DNA of 37,961 nt from Microbacterium sp. SYP-A9085. Lineage in GTDB: Bacteria; Actinomycetota; Actinomycetes; Actinomycetales; Microbacteriaceae. The DNA is taken from positions 1-37,961 of the forward strand of contig NZ_WJII01000009.1 of assembly GCF_009649635.1 (NCBI RefSeq), in the 5' to 3' direction. This document shows positions 17,180 through 25,800 of the stretch, piece after piece. How positions within the stretch are numbered: position 1 is the stretch's first letter; every line of letters begins with the position of its first letter. Under the pieces are notes generated by a model. The model made no database searches. It was not told where the DNA came from and saw only the letters and a list, made by a program, of their open reading frames with translations. Made by a program: the position numbers and the translations under genes.

Positions 17180-18723
17180 CCCACGTCGTCGTCGTCGGCA
17201 GCGGCATCGCGGGGATCACCGCAGCGCTGCACGCCGCACGCCGATGCGACGTCACGCTCGTCACGAAGGGCGCCCTCGACGAAGCGAACACCGCGTACGC
17301 GCAGGGCGGCGTGGCCGCGGTGACCTCCGCCGACGACACCATCGCCGCGCACATCGAGGACACCATCACGGCCGGGTCCGGCGCGAACGACCCCGCCGCC
17401 GTGCGCGTGCTCGTCGAGGAGGGGCCCGCCCGCATCGCCGAGCTGGTCGACGCGGGCGTCACGTTCGACCGCGACGCCACCGGGGCCCCCATCCGCGGAC
17501 GCGAGGCCGCGCACTCGCACGCGCGGGTGCTGCACGCGGGCGGGGATGCCACCGGCCGGGCGATCCAGGACGCGCTGGTGGCGCGGCTGCGCGCGAGCAG
17601 TGTGCGGATCGTGGAGCACGCGTTCCTCGTCGACCTCGTCGTGCGCGACCACGGCGTCGCCGGCGTCGACGTGCTCGTCGACGGGCGTCGCACCGTCCTC
17701 CCCGCGGACGCGGTGATCCTCGCGACCGGCGGCGCCGGCCAGCTGTACGCGCACACCACGAACCCCGCCGTGGCCACCGCCGACGGCATCGCGGCGGCGC
17801 TGCGCGCGGGAGTGCGCGTGGCCGACCTGGAGTTCGTGCAGTTCCACCCGACCGTGCTGGCCACGGCATCCCCGTTCCTGGTGTCCGAGGCGGTGCGCGG
17901 CGAGGGGGCGGTCGTGCGCGACGCGGGCGGACGCCGGTTCCTGTTCGACGCCCACCCCGACGGCGAGCTCGCGCCGCGGGACGTCGTGGCGCGCGCGATA
18001 GCCCGGCGTTCGGCCGCGCAGGGCGCGCCGGTGGTGCTGGATGCGACCGGCCTGTACGACGCCGACCCGGCGGTGCGCGCCGCACGCCTGCGCGGGCGGT
18101 TCCCGACGATCGACGGCGCCGTGCGCGCGCGGGGGTTCGACTGGGCGCGGGAGCCGGTCCCGGTGACCCCGGCCGCGCACTACCTGATGGGCGGTGTCGT
18201 GACCGACCTGGACGGGCGGACGAGCCTTGCCGGGCTGTACGCGGTCGGCGAGTGCGCGCGCACCGGCGTGCACGGCGCGAACCGGCTCGCGTCGAACTCA
18301 CTGCTGGAGGGCGCCGTGTTCGGCGCCCGCGCGGGTGACGCGGTCGCGGCGCACACCGCATCCGCCGCGTGGCCGGCGCCCGCACCCGCTCCCATGGCCC
18401 CCCGCGTCGCGCACGCGCGGGTCACCGCGCCGGCGCCGTTCTCGCGTGCAGCCCTGCAGGAGCTGATGTGGCGGGATGCCGGACTCCTGCGCGACGCCGC
18501 CGGTCTCGCGCACGCGGCCGGCGCGCTCACGCAGTGGGCGGCGGTGCCCCGCATCCCCCGCACCGTGGCAGAGCACGAGGACGAGAACCTGCTCACCGTC
18601 GCGCGTGCGGTCGTGGCGGCGGCATCCGCCCGCACGTCGTCGCTCGGCGCGCATCACCGGCTCGACGACACCGTGCCGCACACCGTCTCCATCCCGGACC
18701 GCGTCCTCACGGAGGTCTTCTGA
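17176..18723 (+). CDS. nadB: L-aspartate oxidase
   Basis: The 515-aa FAD enzyme oxidises L-aspartate to iminoaspartate for NadA. It has the N-terminal dinucleotide fold VVVVGSGIAGITAAL, the TAYAQGGVAAV segment, HARVLHAGGDATGRA, ATGGAGQLY, EFVQFHPT, and the FAD/substrate region HYLMGGVVTD followed by GLYAVGECARTGVHGANRLASNS. All are hallmarks of NadB in the succinate dehydrogenase flavoprotein family. The start GTG 17176 forms a GTGA overlap with the nadA stop; nadC follows with a 1-nt overlap. Translation of the whole block is probably coupled. Confidence 0.96.
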   Translation: MTHVVVVGSGIAGITAALHAARRCDVTLVTKGALDEANTAYAQGGVAAVTSADDTIAAHIEDTITAGSGANDPAAVRVLVEEGPARIAELVDAGVTFDRDATGAPIRGREAAHSHARVLHAGGDATGRAIQDALVARLRASSVRIVEHAFLVDLVVRDHGVAGVDVLVDGRRTVLPADAVILATGGAGQLYAHTTNPAVATADGIAAALRAGVRVADLEFVQFHPTVLATASPFLVSEAVRGEGAVVRDAGGRRFLFDAHPDGELAPRDVVARAIARRSAAQGAPVVLDATGLYDADPAVRAARLRGRFPTIDGAVRARGFDWAREPVPVTPAAHYLMGGVVTDLDGRTSLAGLYAVGECARTGVHGANRLASNSLLEGAVFGARAGDAVAAHTASAAWPAPAPAPMAPRVAHARVTAPAPFSRAALQELMWRDAGLLRDAAGLAHAAGALTQWAAVPRIPRTVAEHEDENLLTVARAVVAAASARTSSLGAHHRLDDTVPHTVSIPDRVLTEVF

Positions 18724-19577
18724 TGCTCACCGCCGCCCTGATCGACCGGGCCGTCGCCGCCGCACTCGACGAGGATGCCCCGTGGGGCGACCTGACCAGC
18801 GAGGCGCTCGTCCCCGCCACCGCCACCGCGCGGGCCCAGCTGGTCGCCCGCGAGCAGGGCGTGCTCGCCGGCGGCGCGGTGTTCGCCGCCGCGTTCCGGC
18901 TCGTCGACCCCGCCGTCCGCGTGCAGAGCCGCCTCGCCGACGGGGACGCGTTCGCAGCCGGCGACATCCTCGCCACCGTCCAGGGCCCCGCCCGTGCCGT
19001 GCTCACCGCGGAGCGGGTCGGCCTGAACTTCGTCCAGCGGATGAGCGGCATCGCCACGCTCACCGCCCGCTACGTCGCCGCCGTCGCGCACACCCGCGCC
19101 CGGATCGTCGACACGCGCAAGACGACGCCGGGCCTGCGCGCGTTCGAGAAGCACGCCGTCGTGTGCGGCGGCGGACACAACCACCGGTTCTCGCTGTCGG
19201 ACGCGGTGATGGCCAAGGACAACCACCTCGGCGTGCTCACCGCGCAGGGGCTCAGCGTCACCGAGGCGCTGCAGCGCGCGAAGGCGGCCCTGCCGCACAC
19301 GACGCACATCGAAGTCGAGGTCGACCGGCTCGACCAGATCGAGCCCGTGCTGGCCGCGGGCATCGGGACCATCATGCTGGACAACTTCACGCTCCACGAC
19401 CTGCGTGCGGGGGTGGCGCAGGTGGCGGGCCGGGCGACGGTGGAGGCCTCAGGCGGGGTCAGCCTGGACACCGTCGCGGCGATCGCCGGCACCGGAGTCG
19501 ATGTCATCTCGGTGGGCGCGCTCACCCACAGCGCCCGGGCCCTGGACCTCGGCCTGGACCTGCGGATCAGCGACTGA
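18723..19577 (+). CDS. nadC: Nicotinate-nucleotide pyrophosphorylase (carboxylating)
   Basis: The 284-aa protein converts quinolinate and PRPP to nicotinate mononucleotide with loss of CO2, completing de novo pyridine ring assembly. Motifs: EDAPWGDLTSEAL near the N terminus, ERVGLNFVQRMSGIAT, the substrate-binding DTRKTTPGLRAFEKHAV with CGGGHNHR, AKDNHL, and VEASGGV plus SVGALTHS near the C terminus. ATG 18723 shares its A with the nadB TGA, and the nadC stop shares its A with the next ATG. Confidence 0.97.
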   Translation: MLTAALIDRAVAAALDEDAPWGDLTSEALVPATATARAQLVAREQGVLAGGAVFAAAFRLVDPAVRVQSRLADGDAFAAGDILATVQGPARAVLTAERVGLNFVQRMSGIATLTARYVAAVAHTRARIVDTRKTTPGLRAFEKHAVVCGGGHNHRFSLSDAVMAKDNHLGVLTAQGLSVTEALQRAKAALPHTTHIEVEVDRLDQIEPVLAAGIGTIMLDNFTLHDLRAGVAQVAGRATVEASGGVSLDTVAAIAGTGVDVISVGALTHSARALDLGLDLRISD

Positions 19578-20710
19578 TGCTGTATCTGGACCACGCGGCG
19601 ACCACCCCGGTGCGCCCGGAGGTGCTCGAGGCGATGGCGCCGTACCTGGGCGCCGCGTTCGGCAACCCGTCCAGCCATCACACCGTCGGCGAGGCGGCGG
19701 CCTCGGCCCTCGCCGATGCGCGCGCCCGCATTGCACGGATCGTGGGGATGCGGGCGGGGGATGTGATCTTCACGTCCGGCGGCACCGAGGCCGACAATCT
19801 GGCGGTCAAGGGCATCGCCGTCGCGGCCATGCTCGCGCGCGGCGCCCGGCACCTGGTCACGCTGCCGATCGAGCACGAGGCGATCCTGGAGTCCGCGGAT
19901 CACCTGGCCCGCGTGCACGGGTTCCAGATCACGCGGGTGCCGGTCGACGCCGCCGGCCGGGTCGACCCCGCGGACATCGCCGCCGCGCTGCGCGACGACA
20001 CCGCCGTGGTGTGCGTCGGGTACGCGAACAACGAGATCGGCACGGTGCAGGATGTCGCCGGCATCGCCGCGGCGTGCCGCGCCCGCGGCATCCCGCTGCA
20101 TCTGGATGCCGTGCAGGCGGCGGGATGGCTGCCGCTGGCGGGCACCGGCGCGGACGCCGTCGCCATCGCCGGGCACAAGGTCGGCGCCCCGAAGGGCACC
20201 GGCGCGCTCGCGGTGCGCACCCGCATCCCGATCGAGCCGCTGCTGCACGGCGGCGGCCAGGAACGCGGGCGGCGCAGCGGCACCGAGGACGTCGCGGGGG
20301 CGGTCGCCCTGGCCACGGCGCTCGAGCTCGCCGAGGCCGAGCGCGCGGCGGACGCCGCCGCCGTCACGGCGGTCCGGGACGCCTTCATCGGGCGGGTCCT
20401 GTCCGCGGTGCCGTCGGCGCGGCTGACCGGGCATCCCGAGCATCGGCTGCCGGGCACCGCGTCGTTCACGTTCGCCGGCACGAGCGGAGAGGCCGTGCTG
20501 CTGGAGCTCGAGCGCCGCGGCGTCGTCTCCTCGAGCGGGTCCGCGTGCGCGGCGGGCTCCGACGAGCCCTCGCACGTGCTCACCGCGCTCGGCGTGGAAC
20601 GGACCCTCGCGCAGACGGCCGTGCGGTTCACCCTTCCGCATGGCCTGAGGCAGCGGCTGGATGCCGTGGCCGACGCGGTCGCGGCATCCGTCGCCGCCGT
20701 CGGCGGCTAG
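19577..20710 (+). CDS. Cysteine desulfurase (NifS/IscS-like) of the nad operon
   Basis: The 377-aa class V aminotransferase-fold PLP enzyme has YLDHAATTPVRPEVLEAM at the N terminus, the PLP lysine K201 in AGHKVGAPKGTGAL, and the sulfur-accepting C324 in SSSGSACAAGSDEPSHVL. Its place immediately after nadA-nadB-nadC, with a 1-nt overlap, suggests it supplies sulfur for the NadA iron-sulfur cluster, as proposed for NadA-associated NifS proteins. A wider role in tRNA thiolation or general Fe-S assembly is possible. It ends in a 4-bp tail-to-tail overlap with the ABC permease on the other strand, leaving no room for a dedicated terminator. Confidence 0.93.
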   Translation: MLYLDHAATTPVRPEVLEAMAPYLGAAFGNPSSHHTVGEAAASALADARARIARIVGMRAGDVIFTSGGTEADNLAVKGIAVAAMLARGARHLVTLPIEHEAILESADHLARVHGFQITRVPVDAAGRVDPADIAAALRDDTAVVCVGYANNEIGTVQDVAGIAAACRARGIPLHLDAVQAAGWLPLAGTGADAVAIAGHKVGAPKGTGALAVRTRIPIEPLLHGGGQERGRRSGTEDVAGAVALATALELAEAERAADAAAVTAVRDAFIGRVLSAVPSARLTGHPEHRLPGTASFTFAGTSGEAVLLELERRGVVSSSGSACAAGSDEPSHVLTALGVERTLAQTAVRFTLPHGLRQRLDAVADAVAASVAAVGG

Positions 20711-21465
20711 GCGAACCGGCGCCGGTAGACGGCGATCGCCGCGATGTAGGCGACCACGAGGATCCCCGCGCACCACGCGAGCGCCGTCCACAGGTCCGCC
20801 CCGACCGGCTCCCCCGCGAAAAGGGCGCGGATGGCGTCGACGATCGAGGTAACCGGCTGGTTCTCCGCGAACCAGCGCACGGGGCCCGGCATCGACGCCG
20901 TGGGCACGAACGCGGAGCTGACGAACGGCAGGAAGATCAGCGGATACGAGAACGCGCTGGCGCCGTCCACGGTCTTCGCGGTCAGGCCCGGGATCACCGC
21001 GAGCCAGGTGAGGGCGAGCGTGAAAAGGACGAGGATCCCGGTCACCGCGAGCCATCCGCCGACGCTCGCGCCGGTGCGGAACCCCATTGCGAGGGCCACC
21101 GCCACGACCACGGCCAGAGAGACGACGTTCGCGACGATCGAGGTCAGCACGTGCGCCCACAGCACCGACGACCGCGCTATCGGCATCGACTGGAACCGCT
21201 CGAAGATGCCGCTGTGCAGGTCGGTGAAAAGCCGGAACGCCGTGTACGCGATGCCGGACGCGATCGTGATCAGCAGGATCCCCGGCAGCAGGTAGTCGAT
21301 GTAGCTGCCAGTGCCGGCGCGGATGGCGCCGCCGAGCACGTACACGAACAGCAGCATCAGCCCGATCGGGGTGATCACCGTCGTGATGATCGTGTCGAGA
21401 CTGCGCGTGATGTGCCGCAGCGTGCGCGCGGTGAGCACGGCGGTGTCGGCGAGGAACGTGGTCAC
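20707..21465 (-). CDS. ABC-2 type drug exporter permease (DrrB-like)
   Basis: The 252-aa membrane protein has about six hydrophobic helices and the ABC-2 family layout: a cytoplasmic N terminus with TARTLRHITRSLDTI, helix PIGLMLLFVYVLGGAI, the SGIFERFQSMPIARSS loop contacting the ATPase, and the late FLPFVSSAFVPTASMPGPVRWFAENQPVT motif typical of DrrB/NodJ-like exporters. It pairs with the ATPase upstream. GTG 21465 forms a GTGA overlap with the ATPase stop. It is the last gene of padR-DUF1048-ATPase-permease. Confidence 0.92.
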   Translation of the reverse strand: MTTFLADTAVLTARTLRHITRSLDTIITTVITPIGLMLLFVYVLGGAIRAGTGSYIDYLLPGILLITIASGIAYTAFRLFTDLHSGIFERFQSMPIARSSVLWAHVLTSIVANVVSLAVVVAVALAMGFRTGASVGGWLAVTGILVLFTLALTWLAVIPGLTAKTVDGASAFSYPLIFLPFVSSAFVPTASMPGPVRWFAENQPVTSIVDAIRALFAGEPVGADLWTALAWCAGILVVAYIAAIAVYRRRFA

Positions 21466-22256
21466 GGCATCCTCCGCTCGTCCGCGGCCGCCGGCTCGTC
21501 GGCGGTGTCCGGTTCACCCACGATGGCGAGGAACACCTCCTCCAGACTCGGCTGCCGCTGCACGTATTCGACCTGTGCCGGCGGCAGCAGGCCCTTCAGC
21601 TCCTCGAGGCTGCCGTCGGCGATGATCCGTCCGCGGTGCAGGATCGCTATCCGGTCCGCGAGCTGCTCCGCCTCGTCGAGGTGCTGCGTGGTCAGCAGCA
21701 CTGTGGTGCCCTGCCGGGCGAGCTCGCGCACCGCCTGCCACGCCTCGCGGCGCGCCTGGGGGTCCAGGCCCGTGGTGGGCTCGTCGAGGAACACGATGGG
21801 CGGGCGGCCGACGAGGCTCATCGCTATGTCGAGCCGGCGACGCATCCCGCCGGAGTAGGTGGACACCCGCCGCGCACCCGCCTCGGCGAGGCCGAAGCGC
21901 ACCAGCAGCTCGTCGGCGATGCGTCCCGGCTCCTGCTGGTGGCGCAGCCGCGCCACCAGCACGAGGTTCTCCCGGCCGCTGAGGATCTCGTCGACCGCGG
22001 CGAACTGTCCGGTCAGGCTTATGGCGCCGCGCACCGCGGCGCCGTGCGTCGTGACATCGGACCCGGAGACCAGGACGGTCCCGGCATCCGGCGCCAGCAG
22101 GGTGGACAGGATGCGCACGAGCGTCGTCTTCCCCGCACCGTTCGCGCCCAGCAGGGCCACGACGCTGCCGGCGGCGACGTCGAGGTCCACGCCGCGCAGG
22201 ACGTGGACGTCCTTGTAGGACTTCTCCAGGCCCCGCACATGGATCGCCGCGGTCAT
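21462..22256 (-). CDS. ABC transporter ATPase (DrrA/CcmA-like drug exporter subunit)
   Basis: The 264-aa ATPase has Walker A GANGAGKTT (about 38-46), the Q-loop at LTGQFAAVDE, the ABC signature YSGGMRRRLDIAMS, Walker B IVFLDEPTTGLDP and the switch region TTQHLDEAEQLAD. The TGQ(F/Y)xxVDExLTGxENL-like pattern is the mark of the daunorubicin-resistance (DrrA) subgroup. Its ATGA start overlaps the DUF1048 stop and its stop overlaps the permease start. The substrate is not predictable; cationic or hydrophobic drugs are usual for the group. Confidence 0.94.
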   Translation of the reverse strand: MTAAIHVRGLEKSYKDVHVLRGVDLDVAAGSVVALLGANGAGKTTLVRILSTLLAPDAGTVLVSGSDVTTHGAAVRGAISLTGQFAAVDEILSGRENLVLVARLRHQQEPGRIADELLVRFGLAEAGARRVSTYSGGMRRRLDIAMSLVGRPPIVFLDEPTTGLDPQARREAWQAVRELARQGTTVLLTTQHLDEAEQLADRIAILHRGRIIADGSLEELKGLLPPAQVEYVQRQPSLEEVFLAIVGEPDTADEPAAADERRMP

Positions 22257-22621
22257 CGCGGATCCCCCCGGTCCGCATCGTCAACCGCCTTCGCCAGCCG
22301 GTCGCGCTCCTTGTCGATCCAGCGCTTCCCGCCGTACGCCTGCGCGAAGCTCTCGGCGAACTCCACCGGGTCGGCGCCCACGATCTCGCGCACCGGCGTG
22401 CCGTCGACGGCGGCGCGCTCCCACAGGTCGGCGAGGTCGCCGAGCATCTGCACGATGGTGTCACCATCGGTCACGCCCCCGTAGTACATGAAGTACCGGG
22501 TGAAAGCGCCCGCGACCGACAGGTACGGCTCGGGCAGCGCGTCCAGACGCGCCTTGGCCTGCCGGTACTGCTTCTTCTGCTCGAGGGGCCCGGTGAGCGC
22601 CTCGATCCATTTCGCCGCCAT
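22253..22621 (-). CDS. DUF1048-family protein of a PadR locus
   Basis: The 122-aa all-alpha protein shows the DUF1048 pattern: KWIEALTGPLEQKKQYRQAKARLDALP, then AGAFTRYFMYYG and FAESFAQAYGGKRWIDKERDRLAKAV. Such proteins recur directly after padR and before ABC exporters in actinobacteria and firmicutes. They are thought to be helical signalling or adaptor proteins linked to PadR; the molecular role is unproven. Two ATGs (22624, 22621) follow AAGGGG; the second has the better spacing. The first shares a base with the padR stop. Confidence 0.88.
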   Translation of the reverse strand: MAAKWIEALTGPLEQKKQYRQAKARLDALPEPYLSVAGAFTRYFMYYGGVTDGDTIVQMLGDLADLWERAAVDGTPVREIVGADPVEFAESFAQAYGGKRWIDKERDRLAKAVDDADRGDPR

Positions 22622-22623
22622 CA

Positions 22624-22953
22624 TCAGTCCCCTTCGCTGCGGAGCTGTTCCAGTCGTTCTGCGAGGAAGCTCCAGGTCCTCCAGAACTCGTCGAGGTACT
22701 CGCGTCCTCGTCCGTTCAGCGTGTACACCTTGCGCGGCGGTCCCTTCTCGGACGGCACCTTCTCCACGTCCACGAGGCCGCGCTGCTCGACCCGCACCAG
22801 CAGCGCGTAGATGGTCCCCTCGACGATGTCGTGGAAGCCCTGCCCGCGCAGCCATGCGGTGATCTCGTAGCCGTATGCCGGTCGGGACGACAGGATCGCC
22901 AGGACCATCCCCTCCAGCGTCCCCTTGAGCATCTCGGTCTCCTGCCTGCCCAC
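22624..22953 (-). CDS. PadR-family transcriptional regulator of the ABC exporter operon
   Basis: The 109-aa winged-helix protein has the PadR core LEGMVLAILSSRPAYGYEITAWL, VEGTIYALLVRVEQRGLVDVE, KGPPRKVYTLNGRGREYLDEF and a C-terminal dimerisation helix. PadR proteins of this size usually repress their own operon and release on binding small hydrophobic ligands, often substrates of the neighbouring exporter. It leads the operon padR-DUF1048-ATPase-permease. The start could be ATG 22953 or the methionine at residue 8 (22932). Confidence 0.94.
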   Translation of the reverse strand: MGRQETEMLKGTLEGMVLAILSSRPAYGYEITAWLRGQGFHDIVEGTIYALLVRVEQRGLVDVEKVPSEKGPPRKVYTLNGRGREYLDEFWRTWSFLAERLEQLRSEGD

Positions 22954-22983
22954 GGTTCCCCCTCGCTACTCAGTGGCATTGAC

Positions 22984-23020
22984 TACTGGTAGATAGTAAC
23001 ACCGAGTACTGGGGTGTCAA
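22984..23020 (-). promoter_or_regulatory. Strong predicted promoter with overlapping PadR dyad
   Basis: On the minus strand TTGACA (23015-23020) and TACTAT (22993-22998) are spaced 16 nt, close to the sigma-70 consensus and unusual in this GC-rich DNA. The dyad TACTATCTACCAGTA (22984-22998, TACT-N7-AGTA) covers the -10, and AGTACT lies in the spacer. The predicted start of transcription is about 35 nt before the padR ATG. Autoregulation by PadR is the simplest reading. The TTGACA is part of a GGGGTG-TCAA-CACCCC hairpin (23011-23026). Confidence 0.75.
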
Positions 23021-23041
23021 CACCCCGCGACGAGCCGGTGT

Positions 23042-24985
23042 TCAGTCGCCGGGGGCGCGGTCCGCGCGGCGGTCGGGGTGGTCGGCGGGCGTGACCGGCG
23101 CCTCGTCGGTCTCGGTCTGCAGCACGCGCGTCGCCGCAATCTGCTGCGCAGCCAGCTGCGCGTACAGCCCGTCGCGGGCCAGAAGCTGCGCATGCGTGCC
23201 GGATTCGACGATGCGCCCGCCGTCGACGACGTGGATGATGTCGGCGCCGATCACGGTGGACAGCCGGTGCGCCACCGACAGCGTGGTCCGGCCCCGGGAT
23301 GCCTCCTCCAGCGCCTCCTGCACGACGCGCTCGGATACGGTGTCCAGTGCCGAGGTGGCTTCGTCCAGCAGCAGCACGGGCGGGTCCTTCAGCAGCACCC
23401 GCGCAATGGCTATCCGCTGCTTCTCCCCGCCGGACAGGCGATATCCGCGCTCCCCCACGACGGTGTCGTAGCCGTGCTCGAACCCGGCGATCACGTGGTG
23501 GATGCTGGCGGCCCGGCACGCCTGGACCAGTTCCTCGTCGGTGGCGTCGGGCTTGGCGTAGCAGAGGTTCTCGCGGATCGTCGCGTGGAACAGGTACGTC
23601 TCCTGGGACACGATGCCGATCTGGTCGATGATCGATTCGTGCGTCAGGCGCCGCACGTCGGTCCCGGCGAACAGGACGGCCCCCGCGGAGGCCTCGTACA
23701 TCCGCGGGGTCAGATACAGCACCGTGGTCTTCCCGGCGCCGGAGGGCCCCACGAACGCGACGTGCTGCCCGGGCTCGGCCACGAACGAGACGCCGCCGAG
23801 CGTCGGGCGGGTGTCGGCCGCGGCATCCGGGTACCGGAACGAGACGTCCTGGAACTCGACCCGGCCGAGCGGTCCGGGCCCCTCGGCGACGCAGATGGCG
23901 TCGGGCGCGTCCGCTATCGCCGGCACGAGGTCGAGGTACTCGAAGATGCGGGCGAACACGGCGCTGGAGGTCTGCAGGTCCAGGGCGACGCGCATGAGGC
24001 CCATCAGCGGCTGCAGCAGCCGCGCCTGCACGGTCGTGAAGGCGACGATGGTGCCGGCCGTGATGCCGCCGGCGCCGCCGGCGACGATGATGCCGGAGAC
24101 GAGGTAGATGACGGCGGGCACGCTCGCGACGAGGACCTGAACGACCGCGAAGAAGCCCTGCCCGCTCATCGCCCGGCGCACCTGAAGGCGGACCTGGTTG
24201 CGGTTCTCCTGCCGGTAGCGGGCGGACTCGGTGCGCTGCCGGTTGAACGACTTCGACAGCAGGATGCCGGACACGCTCAGCGTCTCCTGCGTGATGGCGG
24301 TCAGCTCGGACAGCGACTCCTGCGTCTGGCCGGCGATCCGCGCCCGCAGCTGCCCGACCCGGCGCTGCACGACGGCGAGGATCGGCATCAGGATCACCGC
24401 GATGATCGTGAGCCGCCAGTCGATCACGATCATCGCGACGAGCGAGGCGATCACGGTGACGGCGTTGCCGAGGATGCTCGTGACGGTGTTCGTGAGCACG
24501 CCCGACACCGCGCCCACGTCGTTCTGCAGCCGGGACTGGATGACACCGGTCTTCGTGCGCGTGAAGAAGCCCAGCTCCATCGCCTGCAGGTGCTCGAACA
24601 GCCGCACCCGCAGGTCCCCGGTCACGCTGTTGCCGACGGTCGCGGTGATCCACGTCTGCACGAGGCCCAGGGCGGCGGAGACGAGGAACAGGAGCACCAT
24701 GGCCAGGACCAGGCGCACGAGGAGCGCGAGGTCCGGTCCGCCGCCGGCGAGCGGGAACAGCGCGTCGTCGAAGATGCGCTGCACGATCAGGGGCGGGATC
24801 ACGGCGATGCCGGCGCCGACGACCACGAGCAGGCCGGTCGTCGCTATCCGCCCGCGATACGGGCGGAACAAGTCCGTCACGCGGTGCCGCAGGTGCAGGA
24901 TCCGGGGCGCGTCCGCATTCAGCCGGCGCTGGGCACGGGCATCCACGCCGCGGAATCCGCCGCCGTGACCGATGCCCATACTCAC
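23042..24985 (-). CDS. ABC exporter, fused membrane and ATPase domains (multidrug/lipid type)
   Basis: The 647-aa half-transporter has six membrane helices in residues about 45-330, then an ATPase with Walker A GPSGAGKTT, SQETYLFHATIRENLCYAK at the Q/X-loop side, signature LSGGEKQRIAIARVLL, Walker B VLLLDEATSALD and H-loop VAHRLSTV. It presumably works as a homodimer, since no partner is adjacent. The N-terminal MSMGIGHGGGFRG stretch resembles actinobacterial exporters of this class. GTG 24985 and ATG 24979 are both possible starts; neither has a strong ribosome-binding site. The C-terminal tail (Asp/Arg/Pro-rich) is likely disordered. It lies just upstream of the padR promoter but is probably a separate transcript. 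Confidence 0.93.
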   Translation of the reverse strand: MSMGIGHGGGFRGVDARAQRRLNADAPRILHLRHRVTDLFRPYRGRIATTGLLVVVGAGIAVIPPLIVQRIFDDALFPLAGGGPDLALLVRLVLAMVLLFLVSAALGLVQTWITATVGNSVTGDLRVRLFEHLQAMELGFFTRTKTGVIQSRLQNDVGAVSGVLTNTVTSILGNAVTVIASLVAMIVIDWRLTIIAVILMPILAVVQRRVGQLRARIAGQTQESLSELTAITQETLSVSGILLSKSFNRQRTESARYRQENRNQVRLQVRRAMSGQGFFAVVQVLVASVPAVIYLVSGIIVAGGAGGITAGTIVAFTTVQARLLQPLMGLMRVALDLQTSSAVFARIFEYLDLVPAIADAPDAICVAEGPGPLGRVEFQDVSFRYPDAAADTRPTLGGVSFVAEPGQHVAFVGPSGAGKTTVLYLTPRMYEASAGAVLFAGTDVRRLTHESIIDQIGIVSQETYLFHATIRENLCYAKPDATDEELVQACRAASIHHVIAGFEHGYDTVVGERGYRLSGGEKQRIAIARVLLKDPPVLLLDEATSALDTVSERVVQEALEEASRGRTTLSVAHRLSTVIGADIIHVVDGGRIVESGTHAQLLARDGLYAQLAAQQIAATRVLQTETDEAPVTPADHPDRRADRAPGD

Positions 24986-25023
24986 GGCGTCAGCCTAGCC
25001 GCGCGGCGTGCGCGCACCCCCGG

Positions 25024-25662
25024 TCACAAGCCCGCGAGCAGGTTTATCACGGTGCCGAGGATCACCGCGCCGAACAGGTACCCGAGCAGCGACTGGGCGA
25101 TGATGATGCGCCGCATCCGGTTGACGGTGACGTTCGTGTCGGCCACCTGGTAGGTGAGCCCGACGCCGAACGCGACATACGCGAAGTCGGTGTACGACGG
25201 GTCCTCCTGCTGGTTGAAGAGGAGCCCGCCCACCGGCTCGGTGTAGTACGCGTCGGCGATCCGGACGATGTACACGGTCTGGATCAGCAGCCAGGAGGCC
25301 GCGACGCTGACCAGGGCGATGACCGGGAGCGCGAAAGCGGCGGGGCCCTGCGCCTCGCGCGTCTGCGTGAGCACCACCACGACGGCGGCGATGCTGATGA
25401 CACTGCCGAGCACGCCGATGAGCCGGCTGGCGCGCCGGCCCGGGTCCTCGCTCGTGGCGTGCGTGCGGGTCTGCACGGCATCCATCGGCCAGACCACTAT
25501 CAGCGTCCAGCCGGCTCCGACGCCCGCGGCGACCGCCCAGCCGCCGAGCAGTCCCGCGGCGGGGCCGAGCAGCGGGATCATTGCGGCCGCGGCGACGGCG
25601 CCGGCCACCAGCGCCACGATGCCGCGCACCATCACCAATGCGTGCCACGCCGTAGATGCCAT
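25024..25662 (-). CDS. DUF1345-family membrane protein
   Basis: The 212-aa integral membrane protein has about five hydrophobic helices. The segment EDPSYTDFAYVAFGVGLTYQVAD followed by a helix ending in IIAQSLLGYLFGAVILGTVINLLAGL is the DUF1345 signature. Function is unknown for the family. It diverges from the MFS gene at 25801 over 138 nt that should hold both promoters; I saw no clear operator there. Confidence 0.88.
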   Translation of the reverse strand: MASTAWHALVMVRGIVALVAGAVAAAAMIPLLGPAAGLLGGWAVAAGVGAGWTLIVVWPMDAVQTRTHATSEDPGRRASRLIGVLGSVISIAAVVVVLTQTREAQGPAAFALPVIALVSVAASWLLIQTVYIVRIADAYYTEPVGGLLFNQQEDPSYTDFAYVAFGVGLTYQVADTNVTVNRMRRIIIAQSLLGYLFGAVILGTVINLLAGL

Positions 25663-25800
25663 GGCGTCATGCTGGCACGGCCGGCGGGAATGGGATGTCG
25701 GACCTCGCCGTTATCCTTGGAGTTCGCCGCGCGCGGCATCCCGCGCGCTCACCGTCGCCTCGATCGCGACATCGTCCCCGAATCGACCAGAGGAGCCCTC

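Noticed and set aside
23011..23026. GGGGTG-TCAA-CACCCC hairpin as an intrinsic terminator for the ABC exporter
   Set aside because: It lies 15 nt upstream of that gene's end on the padR side with no U-run, and contains a perfect TTGACA; it is better read as promoter or operator structure.
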